Assembly (NCBI RefSeq): GCF_037975245.1
Contig: NC_092571.1
Location: forward strand, 14,999,917-15,063,916
Length of the DNA stretch: 64,000 nucleotides
Source of the DNA: Apostichopus japonicus
Taxonomy: Eukaryota > Echinodermata > Holothuroidea > Aspidochirotida > Stichopodidae
Direction: 5' to 3'
Positions 27,675 to 40,647 of this stretch are shown piece after piece. Position numbers and translations under genes: made by a program. The number at the start of each line of letters is the position of its first letter. The first letter of the stretch is position 1. The notes under the pieces are model-generated. The model was given only the letters and a program-made list of their open reading frames with translations. It ran no database searches and was not told where the DNA came from.

Positions 27675-28050
27675 CAAGGGCGTAGGAACCGGGGGGGGGG
27701 CTGGGGGCGCCAGCCCCCCCCCCCCCCCAGTGAAAAATGTGGAGGGGCGGAAGTATCATTCCGCCCCCCCCGCTCCGCAAGTCAGAAAACCCCTTTTTCA
27801 TTTCCAAATGAGAAAAAAAATCTCATTTGGAGCACCAAATTGCATCCAAGGCCAGGTGAAAATACAAAATTAAGTTTATAAAATGGAGTGGGTGTTGAAG
27901 TGTGCTATATTGCACCAAATTGCATCTGAGGCCACCTGGAAATGCAAAAATTCCAAAGGGGAGGGGGACACCCCCTCCCCTTAGACCCCTCCCCCAGGCC
28001 GGCCATCAGTCTTCAGCCCCCCCACTCAAAAGTACCTTCCTACGCCACTG
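27675..28050. mobile_element. hAT-like MITE, family C
   Basis: 376 bp with termini CAAGGGCGTAGGAA and TTCCTACGCCACTG, and a perfect 8-bp target duplication GATACATG (27667-27674 and 28051-28058). A G-run/C-run hairpin follows the left end (27691-27731). The body contains two copies of a CACCAAATTGCATC block (27833 and 27914). No transposase. The reading frames across it are proline/glycine-rich artefacts of the G/C tracts. Confidence 0.9.
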
Positions 28051-28612
28051 GATACATGTACTAGGAATACTGAGAGTGTTGTGCGGTGGTTAGTCCATGG
28101 TTGTATGGAACAATGTTTATCTTACCCTGCAGTATGTAAACAAAACCCGCAGTCACAATGTGGGAGATATAACTCCGCATTGCTCTTTGAGAAAAATCAA
28201 TTATTATAAAAAATATTTTAACAAATATAAAAATACGAAAAACATTATCCTTAATTACTCGGGGTTGATTAACATCAGTGTACAAGCACACTTCGACAGC
28301 ACGAAATTTTTCATTACCGATCCAACATGAAATAATAAATTGCAACCATGCCAGCCACATAAATAGGTAAACTGACGTGTTTTCCATCAGAAGTTATTTG
28401 ATGCCAACCAGTCTAATGTCAACAAAACATGACGGGCGATAAATGACAGTCAAAAGGTTATCTCTAGTCAATGCAGTATGGAAACCATTACGAATAGGTC
28501 TGAATTCAATTCTGCCTTTAATCAGTATCATTCGAGTGTATAGCCCAAATGATGTTGAAATCATTTCTGTCCCTTAAATAATCTGCACATAATTGTACCA
28601 GCAGCACTGATA

Positions 28613-28823
<211 letters not shown>

Positions 28824-30713
28824 AAAAAAAACAAACAATATTCCTGCTTTGTCATAGTGCATATAACTACATGTAGGCTACACCACTTATGTTTTTGTTT
28901 TTGTTTTTGGGGGGTTAAATTCAGGTATACTAACAGACGCTATGTACGTACATATCGTCCACAAGTGTAACTACGACGAGATAAGCTAAGGTGTTAAGTT
29001 CCTACTAATGTAAACTCTCCACACATTATATAAAAAACAGCGCGCATTTTATAATGATTTTCGAATGCTTAGTGATATACTCATTCACTGATATATTATT
29101 TATTTCATTTAAAAGCAAATTTGTCAAGGTCGAAGAGGAAAACTATCTTATGAAATAATATTATACGTACTCGATAATAATCGGGTTTGTTGGATAGTTG
29201 CATCTTGTTAACAAGAAGATAAAGAGGAGAGAGGTGCGGACTGCGAAAATCAGCTCTTTAATCTCGTCATAACGTCAGAATTGAACTCTCAGTGGAATGA
29301 AGTATCCTTCATCTTATCTACGAGTGAAGGCTTGTAAGGTTTAGTTCCAACTTATAATAGAGGAATTACTTTCGACTCAGACCAGGTTTGAGAACATGGA
29401 CATTATATTACTTATATATTGACACACCCTGCATGAGTCTTTGATATCTGTCGAGAGGAGGTAAACTCATTTCCATCGGGGACTCGAAACAGTGCATGTC
29501 TAACTGCTGTTGAACCTGTTGAATCTGTAAGAAAGAACACAGTTTGATGTAATAAGTATCACCTAGGAGATTAATCCTTCACTGTAATTCTATACCTGGG
29601 TTACTGAAGACGTGCAAGTTACGGTCCTGCTAAAGAGTGAGTATCTATATAGTTCTTCTTAGCCTGGGAGAGGTGGACGGACTTGAGAAATTAATTCGGT
29701 GTAGTTAAACTGACCAGTTATAACTCTCTCCAGGAGTGAATAGGATATTTTGTTTACATGCTTGCATGGTTTCAGTACGTCCTATATATGTTTCCTTTTT
29801 ATCATGGAAGATATGGCAAAATGTGATATCAAAAAGCCACTATAAGAGGTGTAACTTTTTGCTTTCCGTTTCGAATTACTATTTTGAAGTGAATTGCAAA
29901 CATTGTTGAACCTAAATTTATCATAAGGTCGATTTAGGGTCTCCTTTATTAGGCGAAGAAACATTAAAACGTTCATATATCTCCCATGACTCTGAAAAAA
30001 CCCATTTTCTTCTCTGTTTTGGGTAGTTGTGATCATAATAATCTATAGATCAATGGTGGTTTCGAGTTTGCTTCTCCGTGAAATATGGTTTACTCGGGTT
30101 CTCATATAGAGCAAGTAGCTATACAAGTAACAATTGACAGTGTTTACGTACGATGTTGGGGGGGGGGGGTCGGGAAAGAGGCTGGTGATGTTTAAATCAA
30201 AGTGCTATAGAAAAGGTGACGACGGAGCAGGGTCCACAGTTTTATTGGACCTTAAAGAAATATTTACCTTATTATCACACATTCCTAGTTATACTGCTGA
30301 TCGCAACAGGATTCAGCACCGATGAAATAGAGGAGATTAAAGAGAGAAAGGCGACGCGGGTTTATGAAATGTAGTCGTGAGACTTCCGGCAAGCGACTTT
30401 CATTTTGCTTTTGTACATTATTGTATATTGTTTTATTAGATCGATAAATATTTCGCAACTCTTCTGCCCCCCCTCCCCACCACTTTCCCCACTCCCCCCC
30501 CCCCCTTTGTCTACTCCAGGCTCCCCGTTCCCCCTTGCCTGCCCCTTATCGTTCATAATCATTGTATAGTAACTCTCATATAATTTTCCATGTATACTTC
30601 ATTGCTTCATTTTCTTGTAGTCTGAAGTGAGAAATGTTGAGTGAGTCGTCAAACCATACGTTGGTAATTACCAGTTGATTGCACTATACGTTGGGCTAGC
30701 AAACAGATATACA

Positions 30714-31315
30714 CCTTGCATTAGAGTTGTACAGTTTCAGTATAACGAAGAACACAAACAGCTACATGTTGCACTAGGGTTGTACAGATTGAGTATTATG
30801 AAATACAAACAGCTACATGCTGCACTAGGGTTGTACAGTTTGAGTACAATGAAAAACAAGCAGCTACATGTTGCACACTAGGGTTTTACAGTTTGAAAAT
30901 AATAAAACGCAAGCAGCTACATGTTGCACTAGGGTTGTACAGATTGAGTATTATGAAATACAAACAGCTACATGCTGCACTAGGGTTGTACAGTTTGAGT
31001 ACAATGAAAAACAAGCAGCTACATGTTGCACACTAGGGTTTTACAGTTTGAAAATAATAAAACGCAAGCAGCTACATGTTGCACTAGGGTTGTACAGATT
31101 GAGTATTATGAAATACAAACAGCTACATGCTGCACTAGGGTTGTACAGTTTGAGTACAATGAAAAACAAGCAGCTACATGTTGCACACTAGGGTTTTACA
31201 GTTTGAAAATAATAAAACGCAAGCAGCTACATGTTGCACTAGGGTTGTACAGATTGAGTATTATGAAATACAAACAGCTACATGCTGCACTAGGGTTGTA
31301 CAGTTTGAGTAAAGG
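30714..31315. repeat. Satellite block A: 155-bp higher-order unit of three ~51-bp monomers
   Basis: Monomers share CAGCTACATGnTGCACTAGGG and GTACAGnTTGAGTA. Three monomer variants, ending in GTATTATGAAAT, GTACAATGAAAA and AAAATAATAAAACG, alternate in fixed order, giving a 155-bp period with about 3.6 nearly identical copies. The first monomer (30714-30750) is a diverged edge copy. Confidence 0.93.
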
Positions 31316-32700
31316 CACAAGCAGCTACATGCTGCACTAGGGTGGTACATTTTGAGTAAAATGAAACACAAACATATACATGTTGCAGTATAAGGTTGTA
31401 CAGTTGCATACAGTAGTGACACATAAACAGCTACATGTTGCTCTAGAACAGTTGGATGATAATGAAACACAAGCAGCTACATGCTGCACTAGGGTGGTAC
31501 ATTTTGAGTAAAATGAAACACAAACATATACATGTTGCAGTATAAGGTTGTACAGTTGCATACAGTAGTGACACATAAACAGCTACATGTTGCTCTAGAA
31601 CAGTTGGATGATAATGAAACACAAACAGCTACATGCTGCACTAGGGTGGTACATTTTGAGTAAAATGAAACACAAACATATACATGTTGCAGTATAAGGT
31701 TGTACAGTTGCATACAGTAGTGACACATAAACAGCTACATGTTGCTCTATAGTACAGTTGGATGATAATGAAACACAAGCAGCTACATGCTGCACTAGGG
31801 TGGTACATTTTGAGTAAAATGAAACACAAAAATATACATGTTGCAGTATAAGGTTGTACAGTTGCATACAGTAGTGACACATAAACAGCTACATGTTGCT
31901 CTAGAACAGTTGGATGATAATGAAACACAAGCAGCTACATGCTGCACTAGGGTGGTACATTTTGAGTAAAATGAAACACAAACATATACATGTTGCAGTA
32001 AAAGGTTGTACAGTTGCATACAGTAGTGACACATAAACAGCTACATGTTGCTCTAGAACAGTTGGATGATAATGAAACACAAGCAGCTACATGCTGCACT
32101 AGGGTGGTACATTTTGAGTAAAATGAAACACAAACATATACATGTTGCAGTATAAGGTTGTACAGTTGCATACAGTAGTGACACATAAACAGCTACATGT
32201 TGCTCTAGAACAGTTGGATGATAATGAAACACAAGCAGCTACATGCTGCACTAGGGTGGTACATTTTGAGTAAAATGAAACACAAACATATACATGTTGC
32301 AGTATAAGGTTGTACAGTTGCATACAGTAGTGACACATAAACAGCTACATGTTGCTCTAGAACAGTTGGATGATAATGAAGCACAAGCAGCTACATGCTG
32401 CACTAGGGTGGTACATTTTGAGTAAAATGAAACACAAACATATACATGTTGCAGTATAAGGTTGTACAGTTGCATACAGTAGTGACACATAAACAGCTAC
32501 ATGTTGCTCTAGAACAGTTGGATGATAATGAAACACAAGCAGCTACATGCTGCACTAGGGTGGTACATTTTGAGTAAAATGAAACACAAACATATACATG
32601 TTACAGTAAAAGGTTGTACAGTTGCATACAGTAGTGACACATAAACAGCTACATGTTGCTCTAGAACAGTTGGATGATAATGAAACACAAGCAGCTACAT
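31316..32700. repeat. Satellite block B: 152-bp higher-order unit, about nine copies
   Basis: The same monomer family arranged as a different trimer: TGCACTAGGGTGGTACATTTTG, then TGTTGCAGTATAAGGTTG, then TGCTCTAGAACAGTTGGATG. The period is 152 bp, with one 154-bp unit near 31744 (CTATAGTACAG). Units differ by only a few substitutions. Because 152 is not a multiple of three, the Cys-rich minus-strand reading frames shift every unit and are not genes. Confidence 0.93.
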
Positions 32701-32852
32701 GCTGCACTAGGGTTGTACAGTTTGAGTATAATGAAACACAAACAGCACTAGGATTGTACAGTTTCAGTATCATGAATCTAGGGTTCTACAGTTTGAGTAT
32801 AATGAAACACAAAGCAACTACATGCTGCACTAGGTTGCGTAGTTTAAGTAGT
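32701..32852. repeat. Degenerate edge of the satellite block
   Basis: Shortened and diverged monomers (for example GCACTAGGATTGTACAG and TCTAGGGTTCTACAG) return toward the block A type, as expected at the edge of an array homogenised in its centre. Confidence 0.8.
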
Positions 32853-35417
32853 GATATATATATACGCAAAACGCTACAAAAAGCCAGAGACAGCAAAGAT
32901 AAGCAATGTAAACAAAACTCATTCCCTAATGCAAGCAGAACCCATCCAATATCTTGTTACAACTTCAGATATGGTAGTCTTAAGGTGACTATTCTTGTCG
33001 GGGAAAACCTCTTCTTACTCCTGGAAATGGATTACAGTGGCCGGTCCGTGATGTCATCATATTTTAGAATGATGAGTTACTTTCAAAAGCGTAACTTTTC
33101 CATAATATATTCATGTCGTTTATTTGTTCTTGAAATTAGCTTGAATATCGCGCTTGGGTGTCACTGATTCCAAGCAGTGACAACTGTACAAAACATATTG
33201 CAGGAACATTATTCTCCCTTGGTGGATGAATAATAACTTGTGATTTATCAAGAAACATAACAAATTTTCAAATCAATTTGCAGTGCAGATGTCACTCACT
33301 TTGGTGTTTTGCCAGACGAAATGTCTCCAAAGTTATCATCAACAATAATTTCTTCGTTATTAAATGCATGCAATTATGATGTGAGTTTTCACCTATACCA
33401 GTGCAAACCATTTGCATCAGTTCGATGTAAACAATCCTTTTTTGACAACTTGAACTTTAATTCAACTGGATATTCCGGTATAGCTGAAGTTGCTTACAAT
33501 GGCATTGGTGGAAATCCTCTGCATCTTTATGTCAAATCCACATCGTAATAGGATTTTATGTTGCGAAAATCTGATTTTTTTTGGGGGGGGGGGTGCATCT
33601 AGAGTGAGAAGATGTCACCACGTCAATTAAGCTGTTAATCGTTTTCTTTTGTTTGTAATATTTCAAATCATTTATCCACTGAGGAAAAATGACATTTCTA
33701 AAAAAAAAACTGCATTTTGACGAAAATTTAAAAATTACAGAGAACTTAAATTAACAGTAAAGCAAACATTACAAATGAATCACATTCGATGGATCATAAG
33801 AAGAGGCTTGTATGAGTTATAGGGAAAAGATATTGAGATGGAATTTTCAATTAGCAGTGGGGATTTTTTAAAATATTTTTATGATTCTTTTTTTTTCTAT
33901 GATGATTGTTCTATTGGCTGCCATCGTAATATCCTTATAATTATCATTCATCTTAGGTAGATCTAACCCCAACGGAAATTTTAGAATGTAAGATGATTGT
34001 CTATATCCAGTGAGTATAGCAATGATTGCCTTGTTTCATATCCTTACATGCACATCACGTTCATCATTCGTCAAGGAAATCATGCACGCTATATATATAT
34101 AGTAAAAAGAAAATAGGTAAGCAAAAACTTACCACTAAAGTCTATAAATGTATACATGATAAGAGACACGCGGGAGTCTGTTTTTGTCTCATTTGAAAGT
34201 AATAATTGTATACACACTTGCGGGGTCGTCATGGAAACGTTTTCAATGACTTAGGGATCGAGCTCGGCGGAATAGCTTTTAAAAGATGAATTATGAACAT
34301 GACAATTGGTGATCTTGCTGGCATGATTGCGTTTTGACTTTACGGAAGCTTTAAGGGAGCATAACCACTGTATATAGTCAAAGCTAGTCAGTGTTTACCT
34401 ACGAATCGTTAGGAGAGGAAAATATCGTTATGCAGCGACTCTTCACTCCGTGTGTACGGCGGGGCCAGGAGAGTGCCTTATGACGTAGGTAACCCCCATC
34501 CTCTGCTCCTCATCTCCACACCTGTCATCGCTACCCAAGAAATAAGATTACATCTCTTTCGTGAAGTGTATACCGGTAGGGTATTATGAAGCACCCAAAT
34601 GGTGTAGCTTTCACCATGGCATACCCTACAAGCTCCCCCCCCCCCCGCCTCATCAGATTCCCTACACCGTTGTCCCTGTCTCTCTCCCCTTCCCTTCCCT
34701 AGCTGCCTCTCCATATACGATATACTAAATTTAACAACCAAAAAAAAGTCAAATTCTGGAAGGTATCAGCAATATGCAACACATGGAGTAGATTCCTCGT
34801 AATTGTGAGAATTTATTTTAAGTGTAAAGTCTGTTCACTCAAAATAACATTTTTTTTTGGGGTACATCAAATAGCTGTTAAACCGCATAAACTAGGGATG
34901 TAATGTTAATATTTTTGCATTGTCAACAAGCAAAAAGCAATGCCTAATATCCATGAATTTATTTATAAGTATAAAATTTGCACTCGCATAATTCTATGTG
35001 TGTATTAGAACTCATTCAAATTCTATGTATTCTATTGTATGTATTTGATTGATGTGTTCTAATTCGTCTTTGATTCATTCTGGCTGTGCGTGGGTGTGTA
35101 TTCGTGTGTGTGTGTGTACTTTTCATTTCATATTTTTTTCGTGTATTCATTTATATTTCATGTCTCGTGTGAGATTCAGTCATAAAGTAATATTTAAAGT
35201 TCAAATAAATTTGAATTTAATAACGTTGAAATTCAATTAGCCTAACTCTGATGGACAACTCTTATCATTATGCAAAACCTTATAACAGAACCTATTAACC
35301 GTCGAGATAAGAAAAGAAGGTGAAAAAAACAGAGACCGACTTCTGAGGAGAAGATACAGAAATGTAAAATGTAAATGAAAACTCATTTGTCAAAATGACA
35401 ACCAATAACCGTTAGTC

Positions 35418-36222
35418 AATGGCGTTAAGATTTTTTTCGATCCTGTGCGATTTTGCTGACATTATTAGAAAAGAACTTTCATAGGTTCTTGTTTTTTATT
35501 ATTTATATAGTATGTAACACTTGGCGTGGCTCGTGCAGCTCATATAAACCCTGAATGTTACATTTATATATATATATATATATACTCTCAGTAACAACCA
35601 CTAGCGTTACACTAGTCTAAACTAATATTCACCTATATATTCGCTCTGTCCATCGGAAATAAAGCACTCATGAGCCAAGATAGTAGCCAACCAACCAAAG
35701 GTATATATATACTTACTATATTTAACTATATATATATAACTATATATGTATGAAACTATATGTATATATAACTATATATATGTAACTATATATACTACAT
35801 ATATATATAAATATATATATATATTAAACTATATTGAACAATATATATATATATAACAATATGTACAACTATATATATAACTATATATATATAAATATAA
35901 AACTTTATATATAACTATATATATAAATTTATATATAACAATATGTACATATATATATATACATATAACTTTACATATATAACTATATATATAACTATAA
36001 ATAACTATATATAACTATATATGTAACTTTACATATATATAACTATATATATATATGTGCGTGTATGTGTGTAATATTCAGGGTTTCTATGAGCTGCACG
36101 AGCCATGGCACGCCAAATGTGACATACTATTTAAACAAGAACCTGTGGCAAGTTATTTTCTTATAATGTCAGCAATTTCCCACAGAATCAAGAAAAAAAA
36201 TCTTCACGCTACCGTCCATTAT
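35418..36222. mobile_element. Fold-back element with an AT-rich core
   Basis: About 155-bp arms are inverted copies: left 35418-35572 (AAGATTTTTTTCGATCCTGTG, TTGCTGACATTAT, GGCTCGTGCAGCTCATA, CCCTGAATGTTAC) and right about 36068-36222 (GTAATATTCAGGG, TGAGCTGCACGAGCC, ATAATGTCAGCAA). The core is degenerate ACTATATATA-type repeats plus the dispersed block at 35588-35698. No coding potential. Confidence 0.8.
35588..35698 (+). repeat. TA-associated dispersed repeat, copy 2
   Basis: Matches 24503-24628 (AACCACTAGCGTTACACTAG, TTCGCTCTGTCCATCGGA, CAAGATAGTAGCCAACCAAC). Both copies are bordered by TA arrays. Here it lies inside the core of a fold-back element. Confidence 0.8.
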
Positions 36223-36678
36223 TGTACAATAATGTTAATTTCTGCATAGAATCTGCGAGAAATATGATAATAACACAACATCGAGTAACTCGTTCACTTT
36301 TCTCACAAAGACCAAATTTCAGGTGAAATACACGAGAAAAATACAATTTATTAGATTACATTTAAAACTTCAAAATAAATCAAGCAGAAATGTGTGTTGA
36401 AATTGGGAAATTGAGAATCAAAAGCCTTGAATTCTGTTTTAAGAAATTAAGTTTGGTGATTACTTCGATGTTTAGACCAGAATCTCATTAAAAGAAGAAG
36501 ACGAAGAGATACAGTCGACTTAAGGTCACAAGAGACGTTGTAACAAATATTTTGAACAATATGTAATACAAAATATGTAAAATATATATATTATACAATA
36601 TATATATGTAGTATCTTATACATAAAGATATGGAGAGAGAAAATATCGCGTATCTGGTGTGTGTGTAGTAGTATATAT

Positions 36679-37937
36679 TGACAATGCATCTTAAACCTGT
36701 CAGATGGCATTGACTCACACGCCATCACGATTGCAAGGTTTGTCCAGTGGTGCGATGATCATTTGTTACAACTTAATACGACCAAAACTAAGTGGCTGAT
36801 TATGGATTTCCGTCGCAAGCCAGTAACTCACGCTCCTCCCATCTATGTTCATGGGGAACAAGTAGAACAAGTAGATAAATATAAGTACTTAGGAACCATG
36901 CTGAGTAACAAAATTGACTGGTCTAGTAATGCTTGCACAATTGTACACAAGAAAGCAAATCAGAGGCTGTATTTCTTTGAGAAAACTGAAGAACATCAGA
37001 GTGGATAAAACAATCATGACCTTGTTCTATAACAGGGTTGTCCAACCTACGGCCCGCGGGCCACAGTCCGGCCCGCCGCAGGGTTGCGTCCGGCCCGCCA
37101 GAGATGCTCTAGGGTGCGAAATTTTAGTGAGCAGATTTATTGATAACAATTTGAAGCTATATAATCAATCATTCGAACCTTCTGGGTCCAAAAAACTGCA
37201 TACAGGTCAGTTTGTGTGACACTCTCTCAGCGGAGGGGGGGGGGGGCTGGACTTTATTCATTTGTTTTATCAGGAAGGGAAATAAATCAGTGCGCTCCGC
37301 GCGCAGTGCTCACATTTTGTTGCCTTGGGCTTCGGGCAAAAAATCGAAAATCGAGCGTAGGGTTCATGCGGCCCCCTCCTTCATCATAATCATTCCATGT
37401 GGCCCTCCTCCGCAAAAGGTTGGACAACCCTGTTCTATAATGATCCCTCATTCAAAGTGTTTAGATGTATAACATAATGTGTTACTTTGCCAATGGTACA
37501 AGAATCGATGTGAAGATGCTTGAGCAATCTAGGAAAGTTGCTCAGCGGGTAATCGGTGTTCACTTACCTTCGTTAGAGTGCTTGTATCATGAGAGGGTCT
37601 GCAATAAAGTGAAACAAATCATGCAAGACCCAAAACACCCCTTGTTTTAGCACTACATTTACAACCACTCTGGACTGCGTTTATGCACACCACGTACACT
37701 TAGGGCCCGCTACAGATACTCATGTGTGCCTAATTCTATCCATATATTTAATTCACAAGTGAGAAGATAAGTTTCTTATTTGTAGGACTTGCTGTATATA
37801 CGTTTGTATTACTGTATGTGTATCGCAGTCTATTGATATTTATACTATTGTTTTTCTTTTCATTTCATTTATCGTTTACGACCTGTGTAAGCCGAATTTC
37901 CATTTGTGGACAATACATTCAATTCAGTTCAGTTCAA
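36679..37937 (+). pseudogene. Decayed CR1/L2-like LINE reverse transcriptase, 3' part
   Basis: 36679-36984 translates as the C-terminal part of a non-LTR reverse transcriptase: ARFVQWCDDHLLQLNTTKTK, IMDFRRKP and DKYKYLGTMLSNKIDW are typical of the palm/thumb region. A one-base shift near 36975-36985 moves the frame to LRKLKNIRVDKTIMTLFYN. The element is then cut by the MITE at 37033-37432 and resumes at 37441 (QSRKVAQRVIGVHLPSLECL, KQIMQDPKHPLF, a TAG, then RLCTPRTLRARYRYSC). The 3' region ends near GGACAATACATTCAATTCA, a CR1/L2/Rex-type end. The endonuclease and upstream reverse transcriptase are missing, so it is 5'-truncated and dead. Confidence 0.85.
37033..37432 (+). mobile_element. hAT-like MITE, family B, copy 1 (inside the LINE)
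   Basis: 400 bp with perfect 15-bp termini CAGGGTTGTCCAACC and GGTTGGACAACCCTG, and a perfect 8-bp target duplication TTCTATAA (37025-37032, 37433-37440). It contains a GGCCCGCGGGCC block near the left end and a G-run near 37236. A second copy in the opposite orientation is at 51297-51688. No transposase. Confidence 0.95.
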
Positions 37938-38206
37938 TATACGTGCGTCTGATTGGAATAAATTAACATCACTTAGCATATTTAAAAACATATCTAGACC
38001 ACTTTCATAACGATCCACACATATGAATAATGTTATAAATTTTAAAATTATAGTTTTTCCAATATAGGAAAAAAAGAATGTTATTATTATTTTAACTTTT
38101 TTTAAACCATTTTAAGGATTCCATTTGGTATAATCTGGAGGTTTATAAGGATACAAAATTTTTCTTTTCAAAATATCTAAGAATATATAACTTAATTAAT
38201 ACATAT

Positions 38207-38365
38207 CAGGCGCGTATCCAGGATTTTCTAACCCGGGGGGCGCGAATTACTATCTAAGCGGAGCGCCACCATCGGTTGGCGCGCAGCGTACAAGAAATTT
38301 TCTGGTTTTGATACCACCCAGATCACCGGAAATGGCACTTCTCGGGCTTGAAAATGACCAGCCAG
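38207..38365 (+). mobile_element. GC-rich TIR-type element, family D, copy 1 (partial)
   Basis: Starts CAGGCGCGTATCCAGG, then a G-run with GCGCG, then the shared motif AGCGGAGCGCCACCA / GGTTGGCGCGCAGCG (38257-38290) and a block GATCACCGGAAATGGCACTT. The right end was not found. Confidence 0.6.
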
Positions 38366-39005
38366 ATGTACACTTTTGCCTGAGAACCAAGTTTTTCCCA
38401 ACAGTTTTTTTTCCATCCATAACCTTTTTGAAGTTTGTCACCAGTCACACATCATGTTCAACCTCATCGCATGTCCTGTGGATCATTGCTTTTGTAGGTG
38501 ATTCTACGTCGCGGCCCACAATATCCGTCAGCCCCACTTTTCAAGGTTTTAAGCCCATTATTTGTTCAGAATTTGAAAATTCACGCTTCTCGTGATTAAA
38601 CTCAATTCAAAACATACCCATAATGTTGCACAAAATTTCATCTATGGACAACCAATATAGAAAAACCCAAGGGCGGCAGAAGCACTTTTAATCTGGGGGG
38701 GGGGGCACCGACATCAAAGGGCACTTTGCAGATATTCGATTGGACTGATGCAGCCTTATATTTAGTACCATTTTAACGCCCCCCCCCCCCCCCTCAAGGA
38801 AAATATGCATACTAGCACTGCAATATCCAATGTGCAAATTAGGAAACATGGAACAAGTTTTCTTTTGAGACAAAATGAGATGAAATTATGCTAGTTGCTA
38901 ATGTAACAAATCTTCCGAATTAGAATTTATTTCTTGTTAATATCTTAACAATTTTTTTCCATTCTAAATAGCTTGAGTTTGACCCACAGAAATTCATTAG
39001 AAAGT

Positions 39006-39275
39006 CAGCGGCGTAGCCAGGATTTGCAAAGTTGTATGCACGACTATCTGAGCGGAGCGCCACCATCGGTTGGCGCGGAGCGTGCAAGGATTTTTTTGGT
39101 TTTACAAACCCCTCAGATGGCCGGAAACGGCCCTTCCCGAGTGTTCATTCTGGTTCCCTGGCCTCTTGCTAACTTGAGACACCTAATTTTTTATGTAGAA
39201 AAAGGGCACATTTTTAACCTGAGGAAAAGTGAGGGGGGCACGTGCCCCCTGTGCCCCCCCCGGTTCCGCCGCCCT
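39006..39275 (+). mobile_element. GC-rich TIR-type element, family D, copy 2
   Basis: Starts CAGCGGCGTAGCCAGGAT, carries the shared motif at 39051-39083, and ends with a G-run/C-run hairpin (39232-39262) and GGTTCCGCCGCC, an imperfect inverse of the start. The target duplication is not clear. Confidence 0.6.
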
Positions 39276-39837
39276 TTAAAACTCCTTGAAGCCCTAACAG
39301 ACCGGTCAATATTGCACGAGTAGAGGGACGTGTGATGAAGAATGTCGGTCAGAAATTTTCAAAAATTCACACACAGTTAATTTCTTGGTGTACAAATATT
39401 AAAACCTCTTATAACGGCTATTATAAAACTTGGTTGAAGGAAATGAAAATATAGCAGATATTTCCGAAACCGAACAATACACACATAGGCGTAGGAGGCG
39501 GGGGGGGGTGGGGACTGCAGCCCCTATTCGCCATTACTAATGTAAAAGAGAGTTTTAACATAATTGGACCTCGATGATTTTCTCCATCTACATAAGACAT
39601 TTCGTTGTTTACATTAGCATCCCGCGGTATACTGAGCAACTTTCACGGACCGTAAGGTACACGATGGCATCTGATGTAATAATCGATGCTTGCTTATATG
39701 ATATTGACATTAACATGTTGGAATTTTTGGTTATTTTTTCGGGCAAGTCGGACAATTTTGAGGCTGTTCATCCTGGAACGCCATTTTCATGCTCACTGAT
39801 ATGATGTGATATCTGCTGTTTGCTTTACAAATTCGAA

Positions 39838-40160
39838 CCGGCGCGTAGCAAGGAGTTTGCCAAGGAAAGGGCGAAGCCTGTAGGCAAATTATCTAAGTGT
39901 AGCTCCTCCATTAGTTGGCGCGAAGCGTATAAGAAAATTTTGGCCGAAAATGCCTCCCAGATCGCTGGAAATGGCACTACCCAGGACCATTTGTTGGCGC
40001 GAAGCGTACAAGCAAATTTTGGCCGAAAATGCCTCCCAGATCGCTGGAAATGACACTTCCCAGTCCTTGTAATTCATCTAAGCAATTTTTATTTTGAAAT
40101 TACTAGCGATATCATAAAAAACATGCTGAAGGGGGGGGGGGGGCGGTCGCCCCCTTCCCG
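39838..40160 (+). mobile_element. GC-rich TIR-type element, family D, copy 3, with internal duplication
   Basis: Starts CCGGCGCGTAGCAAGGA and carries a diverged shared motif at 39897-39930. A 79-bp segment (TTGGCGCGAAGCGTA to GGAAATGnCACT) is tandemly duplicated (from 39915 and from 39994). Ends near a G14 tract followed by CGCCCCC. Confidence 0.6.
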
Positions 40161-40589
40161 AAATTTGTCATGTTCCCCGACGACACGGTCGAGTTCGAGA
40201 CCAGCCACAGTTGGTTTCATAGCACCGTTCTACAATTGATTAAGGCGTATATACACACACACGCGTTATGATAGACCATATATAGAATATATAGATCATG
40301 AGTCAGAGAAGAAAAATGGAAACGTCAACAATCGAGTTGTCGGTGTAAGGGGTTGGGTGAGGCACACGCCTCTTCTGAAATCCTTGATCCGTCACTGGCT
40401 ACCCTGTGTATATAATAGGGATCAGCGCTGTAATAATGTCACTGTTCCTCTTTCTCTTCCAGGTGTCTTGGCGTTTTTCGTTAACTCCCTCCTTTTCTCC
40501 TTTTTCTCCTTTTCTGTTCCCTTCCTTCCTCTCCTCCTCCTCTTTTCCCCCCTCTTTTTCCTTTTTTCTTCTCTTTTTTTTCTCTCCTC

Positions 40590-40647
40590 TTTTTCTTACC
40601 CGGGGGGCGCGCGCCCCCAACGCCCCCCCCCCCTGGATACGCACCTG
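40590..40647. mobile_element. Right-end fragment of a family D-like element
   Basis: A G-run/C-run hairpin followed by CCTGGATACGCACCTG, the inverse of the family D left terminus at 38207. Upstream is a pyrimidine-rich CT tract (40440-40590) with no matching left end close by. Confidence 0.5.

Noticed and set aside
31261-32773. Series of ~79-codon Cys-rich minus-strand reading frames, like a tandem peptide gene family
   Set aside because: They are translations of a 152-bp satellite; the period is not a multiple of three, frames restart each unit, and no splice or promoter structure is present.
30714-32852. Possible CRISPR array because of regular direct repeats
   Set aside because: Repeats are contiguous 51-bp monomers in higher-order order without unique spacers, in an animal genome.
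33309-33548. 79-codon frame (starts MPDEMSPKLSS) as a possible gene or exon
   Set aside because: No recognisable domain, no convincing splice sites, and it lies in an intron; within the length expected by chance.
38207-40647. One 2.4-kb TIR element from CAGGCGCGTATCCAGG to CCTGGATACGCACCTG
   Set aside because: Flanks show no matching 8-bp duplication, and two further related elements lie between the ends; separate fragments are more likely.
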